A stretch of DNA of 64,000 bases, taken from assembly GCF_015686695.1 (NCBI RefSeq), contig NZ_JADPMR010000004.1, positions 992,001-1,056,000 of the forward strand, in the 5' to 3' direction. Below are positions 9,093 through 18,469 of this stretch, piece after piece (within the stretch, counting starts at the first letter, position 1; every line of letters starts with the position of its first letter). The translations under genes were made by a program, and so were the position numbers. The notes beneath the pieces are model-generated. The model saw nothing but the letters and a program-made list of their open reading frames with translations, did no database searches and had not been told where the DNA came from. The DNA is from Vibrio nitrifigilis. Its GTDB lineage: Bacteria; Pseudomonadota; Gammaproteobacteria; Enterobacterales; Vibrionaceae.

Positions 9093-10535
9093 TTAGAACC
9101 AAGTTTCCATTTGTACGGCAAACACTGTCTCATTATTTTCACCCATTGCACAATCCACACCATTGATGGAATATGAATCTTCAAATTTATCGCTCCAGTT
9201 AATATAACTCACCGCAAAACGAATTTGTGGGCGGTCAAAGAAACCAGCGATATTAGAGATTTTAAATGTTGGTGCAATTGTCGCTTTATAAACATTACCA
9301 GTCATATGTTTGGATGTATTATCCAAATCTAAATATTGGTAAGTACCTTCATAGGCAATTTCAAAGTTGGGATTAAATTCCTGTGCTAAACGAACGTTAA
9401 ATACCGCCCATTTATACTCATCGCCTTTTAAATAACGATCTTTGGTCCATTCCGTTAATAGCGATGGAGCAATACGCCAGTTATCGGTCATTTGTGTTGC
9501 GCCCACAGTATAAAAACGCACAGAGTTCGCATCTTTTAACAAATGATTATCTTGGCCAATGTTTTTGGTTTCGGCCCCCATCGCATGACCATACATCATC
9601 CCTGTTCGCGACCAACCATCTTTAACACCATAAAAGGTATCGGCTTTATAACCAATCATGGTGTGTACACCATATTGAGCAACATCACCTCGGTCAACAG
9701 CACTATCAAGTGACGCACGCTGGTCGTTTTTATTCGCTGCAATAGCGTTAAACATCACTTCCCAGTGATTATCAATCAAGTTATTCCAAGTAAATGTATA
9801 CCCTTCTAAGTCGTAGCTCGTACCACTATCTGCATCAAACTGGTTACCGATAACCGAGAAGTTGGACGTCCAGTTGTCACCCATTTTGACATCGTAAATC
9901 CCAGCACCGGTACCGGTTAGGAAAATAACGTGAGTATCAATAAAGTCGATATCAAAGTTTTCTCTGTCGTAACGTTTACCCGCCCACAAAGTTGAGCCTG
10001 AGAACGTATCATTGCCCTTAAACGCTGCAATATCTGACATTTCCAAATAGAGCTGGCGCACGTTCAAACTACTTGTATCAGCGCTCACCCAGTCAGTTTC
10101 TGTTTCATCACCAGCAGATAACATCACTTGATACATAGATTTTGTGCCATCTTCCGCTTGCTGATTATGCGTTAAGCGAGAATCGACATAATTATCATCT
10201 TCTAAACCTAGTCGGCCAAAATAAGCGCCAAGACCAGATGCTATCGACATTTGTGGGCCAATCGTATTACTTCTTCCTCCGTGAGCACCTTGGAAATTTT
10301 GGTTAATGTTTAAGCCTGCACGCGCATATCCATGAAACTCAAAGCTCGATGCCTCATCTTTTGCATCTTGAGCTGTCTGCTCAGTTTGTTCAACTTTCTG
10401 CTGGGTCGCTTTCAGTTGCGCTTCTAATTCGCTAACACGTTGTTCAAGTGTTTGAGTTGGGGCAGCAATGGCACTTTGTAGAGGGGATAACGCACAGGCT
10501 ATTGATAGCGCCAATAAGGCGTTGTTTCTTTTCAT
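9093..10535 (-). CDS. LamB/ScrY-type maltoporin-family outer membrane porin
   Basis: A 480-residue outer membrane channel. It has a clear signal peptide (MKRNNALLALSIACALSPLQSAIA, cleaved after residue 24 or so), a short periplasmic coiled coil at residues 29-62 rich in Q and E, as in ScrY/BglH, then the LamB beta-barrel beginning FEFHGYARAGLNIN. It ends in a terminal phenylalanine (METWF), as expected for barrel assembly by BAM. The length fits 18-strand carbohydrate porins. No sugar operon is adjacent, so the sugar is unknown. Confidence 0.9.
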   Translation of the reverse strand: MKRNNALLALSIACALSPLQSAIAAPTQTLEQRVSELEAQLKATQQKVEQTEQTAQDAKDEASSFEFHGYARAGLNINQNFQGAHGGRSNTIGPQMSIASGLGAYFGRLGLEDDNYVDSRLTHNQQAEDGTKSMYQVMLSAGDETETDWVSADTSSLNVRQLYLEMSDIAAFKGNDTFSGSTLWAGKRYDRENFDIDFIDTHVIFLTGTGAGIYDVKMGDNWTSNFSVIGNQFDADSGTSYDLEGYTFTWNNLIDNHWEVMFNAIAANKNDQRASLDSAVDRGDVAQYGVHTMIGYKADTFYGVKDGWSRTGMMYGHAMGAETKNIGQDNHLLKDANSVRFYTVGATQMTDNWRIAPSLLTEWTKDRYLKGDEYKWAVFNVRLAQEFNPNFEIAYEGTYQYLDLDNTSKHMTGNVYKATIAPTFKISNIAGFFDRPQIRFAVSYINWSDKFEDSYSINGVDCAMGENNETVFAVQMETWF

Positions 10536-11287
10536 CGTGATTCTCCAGAGGTATCAATGAAAACCCACGGTTTTGCGCACTATTCATTACCAGCAGTCAA
10601 CATCAGACAGAACTAAACGTAGGGAAAAATTGGCCGAACTGAATTCAACAACGTCACTGCTATTGGATAGAATAAGTTCAAAACTTAGGATTCTATTTTT
10701 GCTTTATTATATTCCTATGGTATCTTTATATAATTAAACAATCACCACAAATAAATTGGAACATGGGTTTGATCACGTTAAAAAGCGTTATCCATTTTAA
10801 AAATACAACACAAAACTCAAATTTCATATTACTTAACTTTTCATAGGCTTAATGGAATGAATTAAGCATGAATACTAATTTTTATTATTTTCGAATATCA
10901 AAATAAATAAACACTAATAAAGTAACTCATCAATACTAAACATATAGAAACATCAAAATATTTGAACAAAGAACATAACAAACTAATATCCCAAGTGGCC
11001 TTAGAATAAAGGATTCAGAACGGCATCAACGAACACGGCTCAGCCAAAATTTCAGCCTATTTTCTCTAACCTGATACATTCAAAGAGAAATATCTTGGAT
11101 CCAAATCGCAAAATAGTTTCCGTTTGTTCCCGCTTTTGAAGTGAAAGTTTTATGCTTACAACCTTAATAGACTCATTAGTCTCGGCAAAAAAATATGACC
11201 TAATACAAGCCGATTTGAGATAAAATGAGCCATATAACAACAAAAAGTTAATTAGATTGCATACAACATCGCGGAAATGGCTTAATA
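10536..11287. other. AT-rich 750-bp gap, no gene seen
   Basis: The stretch between the divergent porin and the small secreted protein gene is strongly AT-rich. A minus-strand frame at 11052-11300 has no ribosome site or recognisable product, and I reject it. The promoter of the porin must lie near 10560-10760, but I could not fix its boxes. A weak relic of the dispersed repeat may lie near 10988-11050. Confidence 0.5.
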
Positions 11288-11797
11288 ATGAAAAAACCAA
11301 TTCATACTAATATCAGAACATTTACATTGGGTATTATTAAAAAAGTGGTCGCTCTAATCACTGGCTTACTATTATTTATTTCATTTATCATTAACGCGGA
11401 CGAAATCCAAGCAAAAGAATCCAGTCAGCATCATCATTTGAATCAAGACAATCTACTTAATCAACCTTATTTAGTATGGAAAGAAATGGCACAATTTAAT
11501 ACTCATCCAACCGCACCATGGTTGATCAATGTGACAACATTAATGAGTCATTTAAAACCAGATGCCACCGTAAAAGACTTAACAGATCGTTTTTATTTCA
11601 CCGCTAAACAGCAACACCTTTCGATTATCGACCCTAAAACAGGGCTCCCTGTATCCGGACAAACCTCTTTAAATACAGCCCTTATCGATAACCAGTGGCT
11701 TAGATTAAATGGCATTCCTAAACATGTTTTTTATCTTGCCGTCGACCAGCAATATGCCTACAACGATCCTCAATCAACAAATTTGAATCAACCTTAA
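11288..11797 (+). CDS. Hypothetical exported or membrane-anchored protein
   Basis: A 169-residue protein I do not recognise. Residues 17-37 (IIKKVVALITGLLLFISFIIN) make one hydrophobic segment, a signal peptide or anchor, followed by a polar domain presumably in the periplasm. It has a His-rich stretch (QHHH) near residue 48 but no cysteines that would suggest metal clusters. It converges on the HD-GYP gene with a 6-bp gap. AT-rich composition and lack of family resemblance suggest a lineage-specific gene. Confidence 0.6.
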   Translation: MKKPIHTNIRTFTLGIIKKVVALITGLLLFISFIINADEIQAKESSQHHHLNQDNLLNQPYLVWKEMAQFNTHPTAPWLINVTTLMSHLKPDATVKDLTDRFYFTAKQQHLSIIDPKTGLPVSGQTSLNTALIDNQWLRLNGIPKHVFYLAVDQQYAYNDPQSTNLNQP

Positions 11798-11803
11798 CGT
11801 CCT

Positions 11804-14800
11804 CTACGTCAAATAAGGCTCAATATCAACCTCATCAATCTGGTTAGGCTCTAGGTAAAGTTCCGCATAGTCTCGGTAGATCCCCGAAGTCAACAGCAAT
11901 TTAAAGAGCTCCTTATCTAAATGCTGGTCCTCCGCCATTTTTGCCAAAATCGCAATAGATTGGCTCAGTGTTTTGGCTTTTTTATATGGTCTGTCTGCAG
12001 CAGTGAGTGCTTCAAAGACATCAGCAATAGCCAAGATTCTCGCCTCAATTGAGAGTTCATTTCCACTCAGCTTTTTAGGATACCCAGTACCGATGAGTGT
12101 TTCATGATGCCCGCCAGCAATTTCAGGAACACGTTTTAATTCGGGAGGTAAAGGCAGAGATTCAAGCATATGAATTGTTGCAATAATATGTTCATTAATT
12201 CGGTAACGATCGGAAGCCGTTAAAGTCCCACGTTGAATAGAGAGATTGTGTAATTCTCCCAAGTTGGCCTGTACTTCAGGTACTGTCATTTTCATATCAG
12301 CACTCAGCAAGTTATGTGGGTCTGTTATCCAAGGTTGTATATGTTCGGCTTTATCAGCGAGCAATGGCTCGGTCACGGGCAGTTCCTGTTCGGGTATTTG
12401 GGCTAAACGTTTGTTTTCTTCCGGTGATAAACCATCTCGATCGCTGAAATGTCTAACCCAAGTTTGCTTACCTATCTGGTGTATACGAGCAATCTTTTCG
12501 TCATCCATAAATTCACTACCAACGTTACACTGGGCAATAAAGGCAAATTGCTCATCTAACTGTTGGTATCGACTGAGTAACTCACGATTTAACTCCCTCT
12601 CATCACCACCAGCAAGCCGCTCTTTTAAACTATTAATCTCCGCATCGCGACGCAGTACTTCAAACCGCATGCGAATCTCATGAATTCGGTTATAGATCGT
12701 TTCTAACTTACTGCCTTTATCAATGATATGTTCAGGGGTTGTGACTTTGCCACAATCATGCAGCCATGAAGCCACTTGAAACTCTCTACGTTGCTCTTCA
12801 TCAACGAAGTGAAAATCTTTGAATTCGGCCGCGTGACTAAGATGCGCAGATTCCGCTAACATATTGGCAATCACTGGCACTCGAGCACAGTGTCCTCCGG
12901 TATAAGGCGATTTCTGGTCGATTGCTTGAGCAATGAGCTGAATAAACGAATCCATGAGCTGTTGTTGCCGATATTGATGCTCTTTAAGATCGCCCGCCAT
13001 GGAATGAATCGACTTAGATAGCTGATCAAGTTCTTGAATTCGACTTGGCACCAAATTCACTGCTGAAAATTGACGATGACGAATCTTGTCATTTTCGAGT
13101 GAGAGTGATTTGATCGGGTCAACAATCGTATTAGCAAAATGATAGATAAGCGGTGACAACAAAATCAAAAAGCCAAAGGTGATCAAAATAGAGATGTATA
13201 CCCGATCCATATTTGGACTTTGAATAACAGCGGTTGGAACAATAATTCCCAAATACTGGGCCTCTTGCGCGTTACTAGGTAACTGCTCAACATAAAGAAT
13301 GTAGTCTTTTCCATCTAACTGGGTTCGCACTAGCGATTGTTCACCGTTTTTACTCGATGTGTTTTCTTCTATTTGCTGTAACATCGCTGCTGGCACCATG
13401 CCAGCAATCATCAATCGCTGCATAGAAGACATCATGTTATCGCTTAGCCATTTTTGCTCCAGCGCAGCGCTCTCTTGGGCCGTAATAGATTGGATAGCTT
13501 GATTAAAAATGTCGCGCAATTTAGGGTATCGCTTCGTGATCAAAATACTCAGTTGTTGGGCGCCTTGATTGCGCAATCCATTATTGCCCGTATGAACCTC
13601 AAGCCCTTGCATGTTATTAAGCCGAATAAAATACTCTGCGACTTCTTGTGTTTCTAGTGCAGCATCCGCTTTTCCATCAACGACGGCTTGTAATCCATCA
13701 ATGGGAGATTTCACTTTTAGTACATCAATATCTGGAAATTGTTGCTGTACTTTTTCAGTTAACGCCCAGCCGGTTGGAATCGCGATCACTTCCCCACCCA
13801 TTCCACCTAATGTTGCTCCCACGTCATGACCCTTTCTAGTAATTAAAACCGTCGAGAGATTGCGATAAGGAATGGTAAAGTCACCGAGAAGTTGCCGTGC
13901 TGGAGTTTCAAAAATAGACTGCACAATATCAAGCTTATTAGATTGAAATAGCCCTAATAATTGATTCCAACTATACCCGTTGACATATTCAAACTTTAAT
14001 CCGGTTTTTTCCGCAATTAAATTCATTACATCAATAGAATAGCCTTTTGGCATCCCGCTATAAGCAAAATCAAATGGCGCCCAATCCAGTTCGTTAGACA
14101 CCGTTAATACGCCTAGGTTAGCAATATATTGCTTTTGTTCCTCCGTTAGCGGAATAGGTTTAGTGGGAGTAACAGATGACGTCGAATTGGTTGGCATTGA
14201 CTGCGCTGAAATCTTACCAGCCTGATTAAATATAAAGGTGCTACTTTGCGCAAAAGGCAAGTTTTGTTGCAAATACGCTGACATATCAGCGAGTGAGATA
14301 TCCACTGCGACAACATTGCCAGTATGATCGATTTGCTTAGCATAAGTGATGCCGGAAGAACGAATAGAATGAAAGAAATAAGGCGCGGTTTTAATTGTCT
14401 CATTTGGACTATTCATGGCATCTTTATACCACGGCCGCACATTAGCGAAATATTGGCTAGGTAATTGGGATTGATGCGTTAAGTTAAATTGATCATCATA
14501 ATAATATTGATATTGAATGCGTCCTTTATCTGTATTTTGGATCTTAACGATCGTCCAGCGGTCATTCACATCAGCGTCTAAATTAGAACTTAACTGACGA
14601 ACAGTATTTAAATTGATCAGTTCGTAAAAATCACCATTTTTGTACCCAATATAAATACCATGAAGATAACTTCGTTGACGCATAGCTTGTGCCATAACTG
14701 AAATAATGGGGCGAATATTATGGTCTTCTTCTCGTGAATCGACATCTGGAAACTCTGAAAGCAATAAAGCGATCGCGCTGCTTTCACTATCGATATTGGC

Positions 14801-14986
14801 AATTTTCTCACTGACATTCTGCGCCGTGTGATTGAATAGTCCACGAGCTGCATCTTTTGCTAGCGATTGAGAAAAGTAAAACTGTAGACAAAGCGCGACT
14901 GCTACCACTAACGTGGTGAGCATAATAAACAGAGATAATACGGTAAGTCTGATCCCAAACTTCGCTTGGCGTAACTTGTGCAGCAT
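11804..14986 (-). CDS. Sensory HD-GYP protein: Cache, periplasmic binding domain, HAMP, HD-GYP
   Basis: A 1060-residue inner membrane receptor, likely a c-di-GMP phosphodiesterase. Order: TM helix (about 12-35), first part of a dCache domain (about 40-270), an SBP_bac_3 amino-acid-binding-type domain (about 285-515; starts LTEEQKQYIANLGVLTVSNELDWAPFDF), the last Cache strands (DGKDYILYVEQL...YLGIIVP), TM2 (about 615-640), HAMP, then HD-GYP. The catalytic pairs are visible as WLHDCGK and GHHETLIGTGYP. About 130 extra residues separate the HD and GYP halves. I use the ATG at 14986, with GGGGTG upstream; the GTG two codons earlier is less likely. The layout suggests ligand-controlled turnover of c-di-GMP. 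Confidence 0.88.
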   Translation of the reverse strand: MLHKLRQAKFGIRLTVLSLFIMLTTLVVAVALCLQFYFSQSLAKDAARGLFNHTAQNVSEKIANIDSESSAIALLLSEFPDVDSREEDHNIRPIISVMAQAMRQRSYLHGIYIGYKNGDFYELINLNTVRQLSSNLDADVNDRWTIVKIQNTDKGRIQYQYYYDDQFNLTHQSQLPSQYFANVRPWYKDAMNSPNETIKTAPYFFHSIRSSGITYAKQIDHTGNVVAVDISLADMSAYLQQNLPFAQSSTFIFNQAGKISAQSMPTNSTSSVTPTKPIPLTEEQKQYIANLGVLTVSNELDWAPFDFAYSGMPKGYSIDVMNLIAEKTGLKFEYVNGYSWNQLLGLFQSNKLDIVQSIFETPARQLLGDFTIPYRNLSTVLITRKGHDVGATLGGMGGEVIAIPTGWALTEKVQQQFPDIDVLKVKSPIDGLQAVVDGKADAALETQEVAEYFIRLNNMQGLEVHTGNNGLRNQGAQQLSILITKRYPKLRDIFNQAIQSITAQESAALEQKWLSDNMMSSMQRLMIAGMVPAAMLQQIEENTSSKNGEQSLVRTQLDGKDYILYVEQLPSNAQEAQYLGIIVPTAVIQSPNMDRVYISILITFGFLILLSPLIYHFANTIVDPIKSLSLENDKIRHRQFSAVNLVPSRIQELDQLSKSIHSMAGDLKEHQYRQQQLMDSFIQLIAQAIDQKSPYTGGHCARVPVIANMLAESAHLSHAAEFKDFHFVDEEQRREFQVASWLHDCGKVTTPEHIIDKGSKLETIYNRIHEIRMRFEVLRRDAEINSLKERLAGGDERELNRELLSRYQQLDEQFAFIAQCNVGSEFMDDEKIARIHQIGKQTWVRHFSDRDGLSPEENKRLAQIPEQELPVTEPLLADKAEHIQPWITDPHNLLSADMKMTVPEVQANLGELHNLSIQRGTLTASDRYRINEHIIATIHMLESLPLPPELKRVPEIAGGHHETLIGTGYPKKLSGNELSIEARILAIADVFEALTAADRPYKKAKTLSQSIAILAKMAEDQHLDKELFKLLLTSGIYRDYAELYLEPNQIDEVDIEPYLT

Positions 14987-15417
14987 AATCACCCCATCCC
15001 TGCAGCTAGCTGAATATTATTAATAAAGTCATATGGTTACTCACTACTCGCGAAGAGGCTGGAATATATAAATCACACCAGCTAATCCGAGAATGACTGT
15101 GTTACCTTAAAGACTAGCTTACTCAATCAATTATTCACTCTATTTAATAGCAACAAATAGAAAAAGAATGTCACCGCGATCGATATTTAACACCCTCGTT
15201 TTTTAATTGAGACAAAGTCATTGATATGATTGATATTGTTAAAGAAAAAACACATTGAATGGGTTGAATTTATTAAGATATTACTTGTTTATGTGACTTC
15301 GATGGGCTTTATTGGGCATCAATCTCATGGAACGTGAGCTAAGACATCATCCGCACACGAATGGTTTTGTTAATATAAGCGAAACCTTATAACACATCGG
15401 TAGAATAGGTAGTAACG
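14987..15417. other. Divergent intergenic region before the HD-GYP and MarR genes
   Basis: This 431-bp stretch holds no supported gene. It must contain the promoters of the HD-GYP gene (minus strand) and the MarR gene (plus strand). I could not identify convincing operator palindromes in it. Confidence 0.5.
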
Positions 15418-15840
15418 ATGCTTAGCAATACATTATTTCATGTAATTAGAGTGATATATCAAGAGCATACTGCGCAGTGGAGTAATGTCATGCCCACACT
15501 GACCAAACCCCAATACGCGGTATTAGAAAGTTTGGACGCAAATGGCCCTCTCGATCAGGTTTCTTTAGGCGAAGCGAGCGCTATTAAGCGCGGAACACTA
15601 ACCGATATGCTGGCAAGAATGGAACGTAAAGGATTAATACAGCGCTCCCCTAGCCTTCATGATGCGCGGCAAAAACAAGTCGAAATTACCGACGATGGAC
15701 TACGAATGTTAGCCATGGCCCGACTCGCCGCCGATAAAGTCAATCAAGATTTAACAAGGTATTTGACCAGTACTGAAAACCAAGAATTACTCTCACTTCT
15801 CCAAAAAATATCTTCTAAGATTCCGAGCATTAACCCCTAA
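15418..15840 (+). CDS. MarR-family transcriptional regulator
   Basis: A 140-residue winged-helix protein. TKPQYAVLESLDANGPLDQVSLGEASAIKRGTLTDMLARMERKGLI covers the recognition helix, and RSPSLHDARQKQVEITDDG is the wing with the family's D-x-R pattern. The N-terminal helix and the C-terminal helix (ENQELLSLLQKISSKI) form the dimer face. MarR proteins usually repress nearby transport or detoxification genes and release DNA on ligand binding. The closest candidate target is the convergent permease, but there is no direct evidence. Confidence 0.88.
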   Translation: MLSNTLFHVIRVIYQEHTAQWSNVMPTLTKPQYAVLESLDANGPLDQVSLGEASAIKRGTLTDMLARMERKGLIQRSPSLHDARQKQVEITDDGLRMLAMARLAADKVNQDLTRYLTSTENQELLSLLQKISSKIPSINP

Positions 15841-15906
15841 CCCATTCTATACCCAAATAACTTCTAACGATTTAAACCTGAGAATGTTTCTCTACCCGCA
15901 CTAAAA

Positions 15907-15930
15907 AAGCCTCTCTAAATAGAGAGGCTT
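15907..15930 (+). terminator. Terminator after the MarR gene
   Basis: AAGCCTCTCT and AGAGAGGCTT pair around a 4-base AAAT loop. The stem is strong; the T tract is clearer on the minus strand (preceding A run at 15902-15908). Confidence 0.7.
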
Positions 15931-15976
15931 GGGTTCCACTGCTTTTCTTTTATGTAAGTGTTTTATTACCCATTTA

Positions 15977-16025
15977 TATTCCCAACCAAATCATTGGGAA
16001 TATACCCAAAGCTTATTTGGGTATA
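15977..16025. repeat. Two tandem hairpins with TATACCCAA ends
   Basis: ATTCCCAA...TTGGGAAT (15978-16001) is followed at once by TATACCCAAA-GCTTA-TTTGGGTATA (16001-16025). The second palindrome carries the same tip as the dispersed repeat at 50436-50699. They sit 8 bp from the end of the permease gene, so they may also stop transcription. Confidence 0.5.
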
Positions 16026-16032
16026 TTTGGGG

Positions 16033-17628
16033 TTATTTTACTGTTGCCAGCTCAGCATCCACTTCAATACTGAATTCATCTACTTCATCGGGAATCTCAG
16101 GGTATTCAACGGCAGATGCCACGCCCCAGAAATAGACAGCGATGGCCAAAACCACAATTAATACCATGGCCAATGTGCCACCTAAAGCGCCATTGCCGCC
16201 ATAAGTTCCTAATGCTGAAATAATATAGATACCAATGTAATACACCAATAACCACAAGCCATTTTTAATTTCTTTACTCGCCCCTTGCTCTTTGTTACCG
16301 AACAACGCATAAGCAAGCCAAGCAACAATTAAAATCGGTAAAAGTAATTCATTAACAGCCCAACCACTCCAATACACTAACAGCGTACTGGCGATAAAAG
16401 CTAATGGGCTTAATATGGCAAACGCCGGTAGTTTAAATGGTCGTTTCAAATCGGGACGACGAGCACGAAATACCGCGGCACTAACGGGGCCTGGCATATA
16501 AGTAAATACAGTAGCCGATGTTACGGCTGCAATTAATCCACCCCAAACTTGAAATTGAGACGGTAACGTCCATGCAATCGCCAAAATAAGAGATAACCAT
16601 AACGCGCCACGAGGTACGCCAGACTTCTCGTCTACTTGTCCAAATATTTTAAATAGATGGCCGTTTTTCGCCCAAGCAAACAATACTCGACTAGCCCCCG
16701 CTAGATAAATATTTCCTGTCCCGGCTGGAGATATGACCGCATCGATCAAAATCAGATTAATAAGCCAAGTTAAACCTAATGATCGCGCAAGATCTGCATA
16801 TGGCGATTGGAAAACATCGACCAGGCCGTGCCAACCATGAGCACTTAAAATATCGGCAGGCACTGCCCCCATGAAAGCAAACTGCAGCAACATGTAAATA
16901 ACGAAACTGGCCACCATCGCTAGAATGATAGCTAAAGGTACGTTGCGCTGTGGGTTCTTTGCTTCACTGGCAAAATCGACCGCTTGGCGGAAACCTAAAT
17001 AGGCGAAAACGATACCAGCACCAGTCAATGAGGAGAACACTCCATGGACGCCGCCAGGATGCGTTGAAGGAACGGTTAAATTATCGCTATTGTAATACAA
17101 GAAGAAAGTGATGATAGCGACGACTGGAACAATGAACTTGATAGTAGTGATGACCGTATTAATGCGACCGAAGAAGTTCACACTCCAATAATTTAATAAG
17201 AAGAACAATACCAACAAAACAATCTGCATGGTAAAGCCCAATTCGTTAGGGCTGCCATCTTTGTGGCCTAATGATGGCCACCAATACATTGCATATTGAC
17301 GTACAGCTTCGACTTCGACGCCAGCTGTACTGGTATAAGCTAACAGTGCACTAATACCAATAACAAAACCAACCACATTGCCATGGGTAAAATTCGGATA
17401 ACGAACAAAACCACCAGCACGTGGAATACTGGCGGAAAGCTCAGCAAATACAAGGCCAATCATTAATACAATGACCGCCCCTAGCGCCCACGCATACCCA
17501 CTTAATGATCCTGCATAGCCAGCACTATTTAACGCGGCATAAAGCCAGCCCGAACCAATCATGGACCCAATGCCCAACAAAGTGAGGTCTAGAAGCCCCA
17601 ACTTCTGTTTCAATACGCCACCGGACAT
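16033..17628 (-). CDS. APC-superfamily amino acid permease
   Basis: A 531-residue inner membrane transporter with about 12-14 hydrophobic helices. The start KQKLGLLDLTLLGIGSMIGSGWLY contains the conserved G-S-G of helix 1 that binds the substrate carboxylate, and FAELSASIPRAGGFVRYPNFTHG is the family's helix 2-3 signature. FAYLGFRQAVDFASEAKNPQRNVPLAI is the helix 6-7 region. The substrate is probably an amino acid or amine, but no biosynthetic or decarboxylase partner lies nearby. Transcribed alone toward the MarR gene. Confidence 0.85.
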   Translation of the reverse strand: MSGGVLKQKLGLLDLTLLGIGSMIGSGWLYAALNSAGYAGSLSGYAWALGAVIVLMIGLVFAELSASIPRAGGFVRYPNFTHGNVVGFVIGISALLAYTSTAGVEVEAVRQYAMYWWPSLGHKDGSPNELGFTMQIVLLVLFFLLNYWSVNFFGRINTVITTIKFIVPVVAIITFFLYYNSDNLTVPSTHPGGVHGVFSSLTGAGIVFAYLGFRQAVDFASEAKNPQRNVPLAIILAMVASFVIYMLLQFAFMGAVPADILSAHGWHGLVDVFQSPYADLARSLGLTWLINLILIDAVISPAGTGNIYLAGASRVLFAWAKNGHLFKIFGQVDEKSGVPRGALWLSLILAIAWTLPSQFQVWGGLIAAVTSATVFTYMPGPVSAAVFRARRPDLKRPFKLPAFAILSPLAFIASTLLVYWSGWAVNELLLPILIVAWLAYALFGNKEQGASKEIKNGLWLLVYYIGIYIISALGTYGGNGALGGTLAMVLIVVLAIAVYFWGVASAVEYPEIPDEVDEFSIEVDAELATVK

Positions 17629-18469
17629 AGTCTCTCCCTTATTGAATTTCCTGTTATTACCTAAGCTTATGAGGGCTAAACATGAACCTCACCCAATCTA
17701 AAAGTACTCAATGCAGATAGAGCATATCGGCTTAGGTGTTATCTTTTTGTTGTTAACTAAGTAACCTAGAGTCGTTTATGATTTAGGGCTCTACGTTATT
17801 TAGATATGAACCATACACATTGCAGGAAATATTCCATTATTTTCTCAGCAAGGTAAAAAAACCAGATATTGAATGTTTTTTGATATAAAAATTCATCACA
17901 ATAATACATCCAATAAAATCGGATAATTATTATTAAGAAATAAAAAACCATCTGATAAATAATTTTATCAATATACAAATAAGAATAAACGCAATCATTT
18001 ACAAGACCAATTTAAAATGATTCAGCATTGCTTTTTATTAGTGCATAATTGTCTTATCGCACAACATTCGTGCAATTCCATTTAATTAATAAGGGGTTTT
18101 TCATTTATTTAACCCATGCATAATTAATCACATAACTATCATGCATATGATTATTTATATTTCATTCTATTTGACATTTAAAATATGAATAATATTCTAC
18201 TTATTATCTAATTATCTAATTATCTAATTAGCTGATTAGCTGATTAGCTGATTAGCTGATTAGCTGATTAGCTGATTATTTCACCATCATCTTCATAGCC
18301 GGTAAATACTACTGTGTCACCTTATCTCTTACACTGTAAAGAAAATGAAATATTGACTATTTTTTAGTAAAGTTCCGTATGTCTTATTTTCAGTGTGGAA
18401 GATCTCTCCGTTTCCTAGCAACCTACACTTTCGGTCTTCTATCCCACCACCATATAGAAGAGAGAAGTA
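17629..18469. other. Very AT-rich gap between divergent transporter genes
   Basis: An 841-bp stretch without a supported gene. A minus-strand frame at 17796-17978 is just hydrophobic AT-rich noise. The notable object is the 8-bp tandem repeat at 18208-18279. Both divergent promoters must lie here. Confidence 0.6.
18208..18279. repeat. Nine-copy 8-bp tandem repeat (CTRATTAK)
   Basis: The array reads CTAATTAT twice, CTAATTAG once, CTGATTAG five times and CTGATTAT once, without interruption. It ends 190 bp before the MFS start codon. Such short arrays change length by slippage, so it may alter promoter spacing. The gradient of variants shows the array grew by local duplication. Confidence 0.9.

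Noticed and set aside
11052..11300. Minus-strand frame of 82 codons overlapping the start of the small exported protein
   Set aside because: AT-rich chance frame without a start signal.
17796..17978. Minus-strand frame of 60 codons with hydrophobic sequence
   Set aside because: Composition follows from A/T-rich DNA; no start signal or conservation visible.
18208..18279. Possible CRISPR-like array
   Set aside because: Units are contiguous 8-mers with no spacers; it is a microsatellite.
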